Assembly: GCA_963575745.1 (NCBI GenBank)
Contig: CAUYUJ010008535.1
Span: 422,671 to 486,670 of the forward strand
Length of the DNA stretch: 64,000 bases
Origin: Prorocentrum cordatum
Lineage: Eukaryota; Sar; Dinophyceae; Prorocentrales; Prorocentraceae
Direction: 5' to 3'
Shown here: one piece after another, positions 43,998 through 53,565 of the stretch
Numbering within the stretch: the stretch's first letter is position 1
Layout: every line of letters starts with the position of its first letter
Program-made: the position numbers and the translations under genes
Notes under the pieces: generated by a model
The model's input: the letters and a program-made list of their open reading frames with translations, nothing else
What the model was told of the DNA's origin: nothing
The model's database searches: none

Positions 43998-44125
43998 CAG
44001 GGGGGGAATACAACACAGACACAATTAATCGTCGATCCCCCAGACAATATGGGAAACTGTGGGGGAAGACAAAAACCCAGGAAACATAAGGAAATATGGG
44101 GAATCCTGTTATTTGGGCCCCTTCA
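43998..44125. repeat. MITE-like element, family F5 (copy 3)
   Basis: AACACAGACACAATTAATCG, GACAATATGGGAAACTGTGG and TATGGGGAATCCTGTTATTT in family order; the right inverted end is truncated at TTATTTGGGCCCCTTC. Confidence 0.8.
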
Positions 44126-44344
44126 CTTGCATCCTTCCCTCCTCGGCCCGTCCTCGGCCACGATCGTCGGCCGCGCTCCGCTCGAGACGTCTCGAGCTGG
44201 CCCTCCAGGGCCCCCGAGCAGCCTCCTCGCGCATCCTCGTGCTGCGGGCCGGCCGCAGGTGTGCGGCGCGGCCCCGAACATCAGGGCCACTCCCGAGCCC
44301 AGAGTGGTCCTGCTTTCCGCGCCTTGGCTGTAGATCGAACATAG
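44126..44344. other. repeat-derived segment
   Basis: TCGGCCACGATCGTCGGCCG and CGCTCCGCTCGAGACG relate to text at 42680 and 44780; CACTCCCGAGCCCAGAGTGG recurs at 44846. No gene is seen. Confidence 0.45.
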
Positions 44345-44625
44345 TGCGCTCCTCCTCCTCGTCCTCGTCCTCCTCCTCCTCCTCCTCCTCGTCCGCCTCC
44401 TCCTCGTCCTCCTCCTCCTTCTCCTCCTCCTCCTCCTCCTCCTCCTCCTCCTCCTCCTCCTCGTCCTCCTCCTCCTCCTCCTCCTCCTCCCCCTCCCTCC
44501 TCCTCCTCCTCTTCCTCCTCCTCCTCCTCCTCCTCCTCCTTATTCTCCTCCCTCCTCCCTCCTCCTCCCTCCCTCCTTCCTCCTCCCTCCCTCCCTCCCT
44601 CCCTCCATCCCTCCCTCCCTCAGTG
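44345..44625. repeat. (TCC)n then (CCCT)n microsatellite
   Basis: CTCCTC with scattered CGTCCT and CTTCCT, changing to CCTCCCTCCCTC after about 44545. Confidence 0.95.
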
Positions 44626-45068
44626 GTGGTGCGCGGGCGGAAGGAGAGGGGCATCGGCGGACTGGGGCTTCGCCCAGGGAGGCGTGTCGGGTGGGCGTGA
44701 TCACTCTTGCTCTTCCTCCGACCCGTGATGGCTCTTGCCAGAAGGGACGCCAAAGAAGGAACGGAGAGGCTTTTCTGGCCACGGCAAGCCTCGGCCACGA
44801 ACAGGTTCCCCGACCTAGGCCGTAGGAAAGGCCCGAAAGCCAGAGCCCCTCCTGAGCCCAAAGTGGTCCTTAGTTCAGCGCCACAACTCTCGCTGCCAAT
44901 CACTGCCTAGCATGCCAGGTCCGGTGCTTCAACAGTATACTGCGGCATTCGCCTGAGCATCTGACCTTCCGCTCGTCCGTTCCCTCGTCATCATCCCAGG
45001 CCCCCTTCGGGATGCGCCCCTCGGCTTGAAGTTTGTTAGGTCATCTTGTTTGCTCGATGCCTCGGCAG
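44626..45068 (+). other. gene-poor region
   Basis: Contains the second copies of phrases noted at 44126. It ends with the acceptor tcgatgcctcggcag used by the next exon. Confidence 0.4.
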
Positions 45069-45137
45069 GTGTTCGCCAACATGGACGACATCAGGGACAA
45101 GATGCACTCCCTGAGGAACAGCCAGAGTGAGGACACG
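45069..45137 (+). CDS. coiled-coil gene exon (MDDI...)
   Basis: After gtttgctcgatgcctcggcag one frame, with G or C at nearly every third position, reads VFANMDDIRDKMHSLRNSQ and, if it runs to ACG|GTTCGC, SEDT, phase 0 at both ends. An alternative donor is CAGA|GTGAGG at 45127. The MDDIRDK helix resembles MDQIDRI (38905) and MEEKIRM (49027). Function unknown. Confidence 0.55.
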
Positions 45138-45617
45138 GTTCGCTGCCCTCTCGCGTGTCGGGGGGCGTCACGCCCACGATCGGCTGAGGGGCGACGGGAA
45201 GAGCGACTCCTCGTCGCAATCTCCACCCAGCGCGCATCGCCGCGAGCCGTCGACTCACTGGGCACAGGAATCCATTTCTTCTCTCCGAGATGCAGAGTGG
45301 TTGCTCACCCTTTGCACCCGCAGTCAGCTGTGCGAGTGAGGCATTGCGTTACCGTGGAAAATCAGTGCCAAGAACACCCTGCTTACGTCCAGTTTGCCCT
45401 GGGTTGCTTGGGCTTCGATGTGGGTTCTATGGAACCACACCAGTTTTTTTTGCTTCGAGCGATCCCACCGAGACCCTCGTCGTCTGTTCCCATCGGTGCG
45501 CGCGCCTACTGGAACGATGTGCGCGGGGCCCGGCAGTCTCGGCCAGCGCGGCGGCCGGGCCAGGTCGCAAGTTGACGTTTCCCGAAAGTCAACCCCAGGG
45601 CCCCTGCAAAGCAGGGC
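45138..45617. other. intronic region with an F11 fragment
   Basis: 45365-45451 repeats the left half of family F11 (GCCAAGAACACCCTGCTTAC, TTGGGCTTCGATG). The remainder is unassigned. Confidence 0.45.
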
Positions 45618-45752
45618 TAGGATCGGGATAAATCGCTCCAGAGCGTTCCGGAGCGCTCTCAGAGCGTTCCGGAACGCTCTGGAGCGGCCGCGGCGCCCAA
45701 TACATCCTCCAAACCCGCCGACTCTCAGAGATTTCGAGTTATCCCGATCCGA
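45618..45752. repeat. foldback element with perfect inner palindrome
   Basis: Outer ends GGATCGGGATAAATCG and CGAGTTATCCCGATCCG are inverted. Inside, GCTCCAGAGCGTTCCGGA is exactly mirrored by TCCGGAACGCTCTGGAGC (45631-45683). Confidence 0.8.
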
Positions 45753-45877
45753 GTTTGTCCCGATCTTCGCGTCGTTTTACCCTGACGAAAGAAACCGAAA
45801 CAAGTCCCTGGAGCGACAACTCACCCCCAAGAACGAGTCTCGCGAGACCCCAGAACTTGTCCGGAGAGAATATGCAG

Positions 45878-45954
45878 CCTGTTGAAAGAGGAAGAGAAGG
45901 AGCAGAAGCAGCAGCATGAGGAGGAGGCGGACGACGAAGGAGGAGGAGGAAGAG
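45878..45954 (+). CDS. acidic/Gln-rich exon of the coiled-coil gene
   Basis: Between gagaatatgcag and the strong donor GAG|GTAAGG only one frame is free of stops; it reads LLKEEEKEQKQQHEEEADD then EGGGGR. The other two frames hit stops at once. The entry phase differs from the exit of the exon at 45137, so at least one exon is missing between them. The alternation of charged helix and acidic exons matches 48952-49405. Confidence 0.5.
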
Positions 45955-46039
45955 GTAAGGCGGACCTCCCCTACCTCCTGCTCCTGACGCCCCGTCCTCT
46001 GACGACACGGCGCATGTCGCGGTTGATGAGACGCCGTTA

Positions 46040-48200
46040 AGTGGTTGCTGGCGTATACGGAAGTTTCTTCTTCATATTTTTCGGTTCGATTCCGGCCCAG
46101 TGTAGTATATGACAGTATGATATGTTATGCTTTGTTGTGGATTGATTGGCGTGACGTCGTGACGCCTTTCACGTTTGTCACGGCTTCTAATCGGTCGTTG
46201 GTGTTACTGCTTGTTTCTGTGGCCAGCCTGGGCATGGCGCGCTCGTCGCGCATGGTAGGCCGCCAGTGCTCGGTCTCTGCTGAATTCTACTCCAATGCGT
46301 TGTGTTCGGATTTGTTATGTTCTGCTATGCACATGTGTTTGTTTCTGTTCTGATATCGACAGGGCGGCGTGACATCGTGGCGCCTGTCGTGGTCGATATG
46401 TCGTCTAATTGGTCGTTGCCGCGCCTGCAGTTTCCTGTGGCCAGGCGCGGGTGCTGGTGCGCCTTTGATTTGCCGTTGCTGTATTTTGCAGTGCTCATGT
46501 GTTTGCTCGACGAGGTTCCATCCTGCTATGCTACAATATGATATGTCATGTTGTCGACGGGACGGCGTGACGCCGTGACGCCTGTCACGTCAGATACGTT
46601 GTCCGATCGGTCGTTGCTGCGCTTCCCTGTGCGTGTGGCTGGGCTGACTTCGGCGCGCACGTCGCGCTTGTCTATGTGATGCTACGGACTAGTATGTTAT
46701 GACGCTCCCCTTCAAGTTTATGTTTGTCTTATGTCAAAGTGTGCTCTGTTATGCTCACCTCTGCTATCGTCAGATTTGATGTGATAAGATGTGCGTTACT
46801 CTTAGGCACCACGCTGTGACATGGTACGTATGTTATGTCAGGTTCTTCTGATTATGCTATTATATGTGATGCTGTTCAGGGCATGCTCCCTTCGATGTAG
46901 TAGAAGTACATTAAGTAAAAGCCAACCGTGCTACATCTAAATCGTTGGCGTAGCGGCAGCAGTACTACAAGAGCTAGTTAGGTTATGCTGGCGTCGGTAT
47001 ACTCAATTCGGTAACTTGCGTTGATCTGATCGTGTTCTAATACGTGTTTCTTTATTATGTCTGTTTTGTTCCTGGCGGGTTGGCGTGACGCCGTGACGCC
47101 TGTCACGATAGATACGTCGTCCGATCGTTAATTGCTGCGCCTGTTTGCTCCTGTGGCCAGCCTGTCCTCGGCGCGCACGTCGCGTTTGATTCTTTTGTAG
47201 TACAATACATTACGTTGTGATGACATGCTGTGCCGTGCGAAGAAATTCTGCGATTCTGGATTATGCTACGAAGTGTTATGTTTTTTGCGTGACCTGTTAT
47301 GCTTCGTTGTATGCACCACTATGACATTGTATGCGTTCTTAGGATGGATTCAAGTGTGTTCCCTTCGGACATGCTCTGACATCGTATGCGCTGTTACGCT
47401 ATGGTCGTATGGACCACAGAGCTACGCGAAGCTATGATGTGTTAATCCGTGCTCGGTCATGCTATGATGTGTCGTGTCATGGGATGGCATATGAATTGAT
47501 GATGTGGTACGGTTTGATAGGTTTTGACGTGGTGTCTCATGATATGATATGGTATGCCATCATCTGCTATAGTGTACTATGTTATGATGTGGCATGATGT
47601 GTGTTATGATGGTATGGCCTGTACGATCAAGTATGTCATAGCGGATGGTTGTGTGGTGTGTTCTGGTTTGGTATGATGTAACATTGTATGGCCCGTCTTG
47701 CCATGGTATGAGATGTTATATGTGTTGCGGTGGTGTATGGCATGGGTATGTGTTGTGGTGATGTGATATGGTAAGGTGTGTTGTATCATGGTCTAACATG
47801 GTATGTTTTGTGGAGCCATGCGTTGCTATGGTATGGCATGTGATATCATGTTATGTGTGCTCCGGCATGTCATATGATGAGTTGTTAGGCTGGTGTGTGG
47901 TATGATATTATTTGTCATGGTATGTGAGTATGCGGCATGATTTGCGTAGGTATGTGCAGTTGTGCGATGGCTTGTTGTGGTGTGATTTCGTTGTCATGTG
48001 ATGTAACGCGCTGTGCTGTGTTGTTGTGCTATGGTATGCACAGGTTAGTCATGGTGTTGCATGTTACGATATGTTCTGTATTGGCATGGTATAGCATGTT
48101 CGTCTCTGTTAGGTTTTGTCGTGTGGTCGTATGTGTTGTTCTGTCATAGTGTATCGTGCTGTGTTGTGTTATCTTCTGCTATTTGAAAATGCCGCTCTGT
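46040..48200. repeat. G/T-rich tract with ATG/GTATG-like repeats and a four-copy ~110-bp motif
   Basis: The + strand is rich in G and T with short phrases TATGGTATG, ATGATATGGTATG and GTTATG throughout, strongest from 47400 to 48150. Embedded are four copies of a longer unit (46150, 46370, 46563 and 47083): GGCGTGACGCCGTGACGCC, GTCACG, TCCGATCGGTCGTTGCTGCG, CCTGTGGCCAGCCTG and GGCGCGCACGTCGCG. No coding frame of note. Confidence 0.7.
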
Positions 48201-48221
48201 AATGTTATGATTTGTCGGCGC

Positions 48222-48480
48222 GGAGTGGGACACTTGGGGATACTCGGGGGACCTGGGAATCTGGCGGCTGCGGTATGCAGAGGGGGGCGAGGCGGGGCTC
48301 TCTGGGATACTCGGGAGCCTGGGGATCTGGCGGCCGCGGTATGCAGAGGGGCGCGAGGCGGGACTCTCAGGGATAGTCGGGATCTTGGGTATCTGGCGGC
48401 CGCGGTATGCAGAGGGGCGCGAGGCCGGACTCTCGGGGATGTTCAGGGGTTTGGGGATTTGGTTGCCGCGGTATGCATGA
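48222..48480. repeat. minisatellite, four ~61-bp units
   Basis: Each unit contains GGATCTGGCGGCCGCGGTAT, GCAGAGGGGCGCGAGGC and GGGACTCTCGGGGATACTCG. Confidence 0.85.
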
Positions 48481-48951
48481 TGGACGGGTCGGGAGGTCTG
48501 TTCATACTGGTTTCTGGTGATCAGATTCCTACTGCAGGCTCGGAAACTTACAGGAGCCCGTCGTGGGCGCCGACACTTGCCGACCCCAGGAGGCGACTCT
48601 CTCCAGGCAGACTTTGCCCGGCGCCACCGTTGGACCACGTCGGGAACGGGTCTCGGGCCGATCCCTCGTCCTCGCAGATCCCGGACAGCTCCGTGCCGCC
48701 CCAGGGACCCCACGATGTGACTATCGGTGGTCATCGAAGGTAAAGGAGCCTCTAAGCCTAACGACACAGTGAAGACGTGGCCTTATTGAGGTCCCCGTCT
48801 TTGCATTAGGGATCGTAGATCTGGACGGTGTGGTTCGATACATCTGCAGAGAAGACCTGTTCTCCCTAGTGGTTGTGGCCCTCCTAACTTAGGTCCCCTC
48901 CCAAGGGTTAGGGGTCCTTTTGATGCTAATCAGATGGCGCGTTGGATGTAG
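48481..48951 (+). other. region upstream of the 49-kb exons
   Basis: Unassigned to 48900, then intron-like: a branch-point-like TGCTAAT (48923-48929) precedes the acceptor gcgttggatgtag at 48951. Confidence 0.45.
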
Positions 48952-49405
48952 AACAAACGGGAGTTCACCGGCACGCCGATGATGTCTGTCTCACGGGGAC
49001 CGCGCCGGGGAGAGGACAACACCCAGATGGAGGAGAAGATTCGCATGGTCCGGGAGGAGCTTGAGAAGGCACGCCGTTTGGGTGTGGTCGCGCTGCCAGG
49101 TTGCTCCCCTCCCATTCTTCGAGTGGCCCGTCCTTCTGTTCTTTCCCCCGCCTAGACTCGATACTCTTTTGTCTCCAAGACATTCTACGAATCTACTAAG
49201 TTCTGCACGCTTCGCATACCCCTCCCAGCCCATCCAGTAACGATCCCAGGACAGTTGCCGCGGTCAGGTGGAGGAGGACGAGGACTCCGATGAGGACAAC
49301 GTGGGCATGGGGCAGGACAGGTTGCTACTTTTTCTCCTCCTCCTCCTCCTCCTGATGAACCCAGGTGGAAGGAGGAACAGGAACAGGACGAGGAAACCTC
49401 ACGCG
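48952..49405 (+). CDS. coiled-coil/acidic protein, three phase-matched exons
   Basis: Exons 48952-49068, 49268-49320 and 49365-49405. They read NKREFTGTPMMSVSRGPRRG, EDNTQMEEKIRMVREELEK; then VEEDEDSDEDNVGMGQD; then, after the split codon AG|G (Arg), WKEEQEQDEETSR. Intron 1 (199 bp) is GC-AG (AAG|GCACGC); intron 2 is only 44 bp, GT-AG with a TCC-rich pyrimidine tract; the last donor is CGCG|GTAAGA, leaving phase 1. Third positions favour G/C. The charged helix and acidic stretch suggest a structural or regulatory protein; no family is recognised. Confidence 0.65.
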
Positions 49406-50058
49406 GTAAGAAAAAAAGAGAAAGTGAAAAAGAGGAGCCGAAGGAGTGGGACGGGGGGAGGAAGAATGCAACGGCGTGCAATTGTGGAAGCTGTCGGAGC
49501 CCCCATTGGAGCTCTGCTGGGGCCCTCTTCGGGGCCTCGGGCACCCTGTTCGGGCATCAAATTCGCCTCGCCCCTTCGGAGCTCGACACATCGCCTCGTA
49601 GACCCCATCGGGGGACGCCCTTTCGGCGCTCTTGGGGCCGTCTTGGAGCCCTTCTGGGCCCCTCTTCGGACTCTCGTCTGCGATCTTCACCCGTCGAGAG
49701 CGAAAAGTTGAGAGGGTAAGCCGTATTGGAAAGGATTAGGTACTTCAGCGTGTGTTTGCTTCTCGGGAGTGGTACAGAGAGGCGCCGAGACCACTCGAAG
49801 CCCTCTATGGAGGTTGTTGGGAAGCTATATTGAGCCGTGGTGGGAGACCATCTCAGAGTGTATGGACCCATCTTGACGCCATAGTTGACAACACAGCCTC
49901 CCAACGATGCCCCAGAAAGACAATACATTCAACCACCTACGTAGGGTCTTCCACTACCAGAAGCGGCGCGGCTCTGATTCGCCCTGCCCCATCGGGTCGA
50001 GTCGAACCCTCTTGTTTGTGGGACACTCTCAGGGCCGCCTTGGAGCCATTATTCGAAG
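49406..50058 (+). other. intronic or intergenic region
   Basis: Starts GTAAGA. Contains CTTGGGGCC and GCCGTCTTGGAGCC phrases (49500-49660). No exon is recognised. Confidence 0.4.
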
Positions 50059-50238
50059 GTGAAGAACACACGCCATAACCATAATCTGTTGGCGCTCATC
50101 GCGGTGTTCTTGGATCTGCGCTGGCCCCCCTGGCGGCGCCTCCGCGTGCTGGGGAGGGGCGTCTTGCGAGGGTCGAAGAATTCCGCGCGGACTTCCAAGA
50201 GTTTATATTTATGCTGTTTTTTGTTATTGTGATTATAG
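50059..50238. repeat. introner-like element, family F1 (copy 5, GT-AG bounded)
   Basis: Reads like a complete 180-base intron: GTGAAG, then CTGTTGGCGCTC, CTTGGATCTGCGCTGG, CCCCTGGCGGCGCC, AATTCCGCGCGGAC, and a 3' end tttgttattgtgattatag. The flanks (TTCGAAG and GCCCGTCTTGGGG) are not clearly coding. Confidence 0.78.
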
Positions 50239-50446
50239 GCCCGTCTTGGGGCCCCCAGTTGGCGATCTCTGGGCCATCTTGCGGCCGCAGAAGCACAGCG
50301 GGCGCGAACCCGCGAAAGGGCAGCACACAACATGCGTAAGCATGGATTTTTCTGAACGATCTGGGCCTCTCGTGGGTAGCGCTGGGAGACTCAGTGGTCA
50401 CTCGTGGAACCATCTTGGGACGTGCTTGTAGCGACTCGGAGGCATG

Positions 50447-50636
50447 CTGGAGGCCATCTTGTACGACCTTGAAGCAGGGCTGGACATAAACGCTGTGTTG
50501 CTGGACTTCGGCTGTGCTTTTTCTTCGTTTCGGCAAGGAGGTGAAGCAGAGCAAACCGAACAACAACACCGACACAAAGCGAACAACTTCGTTTGTGCCC
50601 AGCCCTGCTGGAGGCCATCTTGTACGATCTTGAAGC
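50447..50636. mobile_element. MITE with TIRs and a 29-bp flanking duplication
   Basis: AGGGCTGGACATAAACG (from 50476) is inverted as CGTTTGTGCCCAGCCCT (to 50606). On both sides lies CTGGAGGCCATCTTGTACGA then (C/T)CTTGAAGC: 50447-50475 and 50608-50636, one mismatch in 29. Confidence 0.85.
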
Positions 50637-50715
50637 CCATCTACCTGTTGCTATGGAAGCATCCTGGGCGCCCCTATCCCCCTCCTGACCCAGGGAAGGA
50701 CTTCCCCCAACCCAG

Positions 50716-50786
50716 GCAGGCGAACTCCTCGAGCCGGCGACCAGCGAGAGCACCGATCTGCGCAATTCTCCAAGACGGCCCACGAC
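50716..50786 (+). CDS. candidate exon next to an F8-derived donor
   Basis: Acceptor cttcccccaacccag, donor CACGAC|GTAAGT where GTAAGTCGGGCATGTC is the end of an F8 element. In the phase left by 49405 it reads RRTPRAGDQREHRSAQFS then KTAHD; in phase 0 it reads AGELLEPATSESTDLRNSP. Both are plausible, so the frame is not settled. Confidence 0.4.
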
Positions 50787-50960
50787 GTAAGTCGGGCATG
50801 TCTTTCTGCAGGAGGAATGTGCAAAAGTGGTCAAACGTACGGGGGCGACTTTTTGTTGCTTTGATGTGTTCGATTATGTTCGAGCATTGACTAAGAGGAC
50901 ATGGCTGTAGGAGGCATTCTATGTTTGAGCGTTTCTCTCAAGATCCGCCTGTATCATCCG
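50787..50960. repeat. partial TIR element, family F8 (copy 3)
   Basis: Left end GTAAGTCGGGCATGTC, then CTGCAGGAGGAATGTGCAAA and interior text like copies 1 and 2; near 50945 GATCCGCCTGTA matches the start of the right end, after which the terminal GACATGCCCGACC is missing. Confidence 0.7.
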
Positions 50961-51599
50961 GCTCTTCATCGCATCCTCAAGAGCCTCTTGTGGGCCTTGT
51001 CGGGTTTTCGGGGACCTTTTGGGTGATCCTAGGGCCTGGCTTGGTGCCAACTACGGTTTCCAATCTTGGCCTTTTCAAAGTTTGCGTGGCTTGGGGCACC
51101 GTAGAATCCGGACCATCATTTAAGCGACGCGCCGCTTTGAGTGCGAGTCAACATGACGCTGACAAGCCGTACGCACGCATTGCGTGTTCGCGCACGTGAA
51201 ACACGTGTGTATGCACGCATAAGATGCATGCATGTGTGGACGTCTCGAGATGCAGTTCAGTTGCCGCTTGCGTTTCTGGCAGATTTCAATACTTGGACTC
51301 CCACCGCCAGTGTGTGCTCACCGTTCACAATTCCATAACGCCCTTTGCGCACACCCGCCAGATGAAAGCCAGCATCACGAGCGTCACCGAGAGGCGAGGC
51401 GGCCGAACCCACTGACTCGCTGCTCTTGTGTGGCTTGAGGTGCTGCGTCGGGTGATGCTTCCTGATGTGCCCCTTGCCGCACGATCGATCCAGGCCCGAC
51501 GCTCCAGTCACTGGTTGTTGATCGGACGATGGTCTGGGGGGAAGCGAGGGGACGACTCCGACATCTGAAATCCTCTTATCCCCTACGCTCCGCGTAAGT
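50961..51599. other. gene-poor region
   Basis: A donor-like GTAAGTGC lies at 51593 after a + frame reading LVVDRTMVWGEARGRLRHLK; the opposite strand over 51440-51510 is His-rich with good third-position bias. Neither is strong enough to call. Confidence 0.35.
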
Positions 51600-51835
51600 G
51601 CTTCGTTTCTTATCCATTGTTTTGCCGATCGGTGCGGGCCCTCGCACCCCCCCCTCCCCCCCCCGTGGAGTAGATCTTGACTGTCTTTTGGCGCCTGGGT
51701 CGAGCGGTTGGAGTCTCCCCGAGGGGCCGCACTGCTACAAACAGTGGCAGTAAGCGGAGGTCCAGAGCCAACCCCCCCCCCTCTCCCCCCCCATTTCCGC
51801 CCAATGTCGAAACGCCGAGTAAGAACACGTTGACT
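51600..51835. repeat. dispersed repeat, family F10 (copy 3)
   Basis: Same order of phrases as 36709-36955 (TTTGCCGATCGGTGCGGGCC, TGGAGTAGATCTTGACTGTC, AGCGGAGGTCCAGAGCCAA), ending AATGTCGAAACGCCGAGTAA. Confidence 0.75.
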
Positions 51836-52309
51836 AACCCTCCAATCCTGCATCCTTCGCCCGCACTCCCTCTTCTCTCATACATCCCTTCGTCCGTCCG
51901 TCCTCGGCCCTCGCCGGGCCCGCTCTCTTTTCCACTCAGCATCCTTTCTCCTCCCTCTGTCCTTCTCCTCGTCCGCCTCCTCCTCCTCCTGCTCCTCCTT
52001 CTCCTCCTCCTCCTCCTCCTCCTCCTGCTCCCTTCTCTCTCTCTCTCTCTTGCGTCCGCCCCCCCCCTGCACACACCGCCCTCAGGAGCCCAGCGCATTT
52101 GTTTATCCCCGAGTTAGATGTTGTTGAAACCCACACTACTGGTTCGAAAGGTCACAAGTTGTTATGACTCTCCAACATGTGATGTTAGTCCAGCCCCCTT
52201 TTCATCCTATCGTACAGATATGGTTGCATATGGAGAGTTTTGCACACATGTTCGGATCCCCTTTCACATCCATGAAAAACTGTTCGCCAGCGTTGGCCCC
52301 AAACAGGGT
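51836..52309. other. TCC-rich stretch then lower-GC sequence
   Basis: (TCC)n at 51965-52030 with a CTCTCT run to 52050; from 52100 the sequence is AT-richer and leads into the satellite. Confidence 0.6.
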
Positions 52310-52745
52310 AACAATAGATTGTGTGAACTCGATGTGGTGCAACCTCTATATTGTGTATTATTATATGTTGTGCAGTCTAAATGGTGCAAGCTATGTGGTG
52401 CAAGCCATGTGGTGCATATTAGGGTCTGCAATCTACGGTGTGCAATACATGTTGTGCAGGATGTGTTGTGCAGCATATGCTGCGCAATGGAAGTGGTACA
52501 GTCTATCTGGGGCAGTCCATGTGGTGCAACCTATGTGGTGAAAGATTGAAATATGTATTGTGATCTCTGTGCGGTGTAATACATGCTCTGCCATCTATGT
52601 GGTGCAAGTTTTTTATGCACCCACTGAAATATAGGTTGTGCAATCGATGTGGTCCAACATATGCGGTGCTATATATGCTGTGGAACATCTGGTGCAGCGG
52701 ATGCGGTGCAATCTATGTTGTGCAATTCACTCTGCAGAACTTGAA
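52310..52745. repeat. composite satellite, part B, reverse orientation
   Basis: About 25 imperfect ~15-bp units of the type TATGTGGTGCAATC (GATGTGGTGCAACCT, TATGTGGTGCAAGCC, GATGCGGTGCAATCT). Confidence 0.8.
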
Positions 52746-52814
52746 GTCGTCATCTCCACTGCTCGCGCAAGCGTCCCACCCACCCACCCGCAACTTGGTT
52801 TGCAAAACCTGTTA

Positions 52815-53335
52815 AGACCGACTACGACGACACCGACGACAACGACTAGGACGACACCGACGACGTCTCCGACGACTTCGACGACGACAACGACGCCGAC
52901 CACGACGACGACGCCAACGAACGCGACGACGATGGAGGAGGAAGGACGACGACGGCGACAACAACGACAACGACGACAACGACGAGGGAGGAGGGAGGAC
53001 GGCGACGACGCGAACGACGACGAAGGAGGAAGGACGGCGACGCCGACGACGACAACGACGAGGGAGGAGGGAAGACGACGACGACAACGACGACGGCGAC
53101 TGCGACGAAATAGGAGGGACGACGACGAGACGCCGACGACGGACGACGACGACGACGTGAGAGGAGGAGGAAGGACGACCACGGCGACAACGACGACGGA
53201 AACGACCACGACGCCAAAGAGGACGACGACGACGGCGAACACGAGGAAAGACAGAGGACGACGTAGGCGACGACGACGACGACGCGGGAGGAGGGAGGAC
53301 GGCGACGACGACGACGACGACGACGCAAGAGTCTA
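52815..53335. repeat. (ACG)n trinucleotide tract, degenerate
   Basis: ACGACG triplets with GAGGAGGGAGGACGGCGACG-type interruptions recurring several times. The Asp/Arg/Thr-rich frames are compositional. Confidence 0.9.
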
Positions 53336-53565
53336 CGGTGGCGACAGGGCGGCGACGAGGCGGCGCTGGCGACCACGGAGCCGCCAGACCGCCAACCAGG
53401 CCCAGACAACAGGCGGCCACGTGGCGGTGAAGGGGCGGCGACGGCGACCACGGAGCCGTCAGACCGCCAACCAGGCCCAGACGACAGGCGACGACGAGGC
53501 GATTACGGGGCGGCGACGGCGACCACGGAGGTCTCAGACCGCCACCCAGGCCCAGAGAAAACAAG
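53336..53565. repeat. composite satellite, part A, reverse orientation
   Basis: Three units containing GTCAGACCGCCAACCAGGCC and GGGGCGGCGACGGCGACCAC; reverse complement of the units at 11405-11665. Confidence 0.8.

Noticed and set aside
46030-46105. GGTTCGATTCCGGCCC resembling a T-arm
   Set aside because: The stem pairs poorly and no acceptor or anticodon stem can be drawn upstream.
48150-48480. Possible CRISPR-like array (regular 61-bp period)
   Set aside because: Units are contiguous and similar throughout, with no unique spacers; the eukaryotic context also argues against it. It is a minisatellite.
51440-51515. Minus-strand His-rich frame (GKGHIRKHHPTQHLKPHK), zinc-finger-like
   Set aside because: Only one Cys is present where a C2H2 finger needs two, and splice sites are unclear; all other supported exons are on the + strand.
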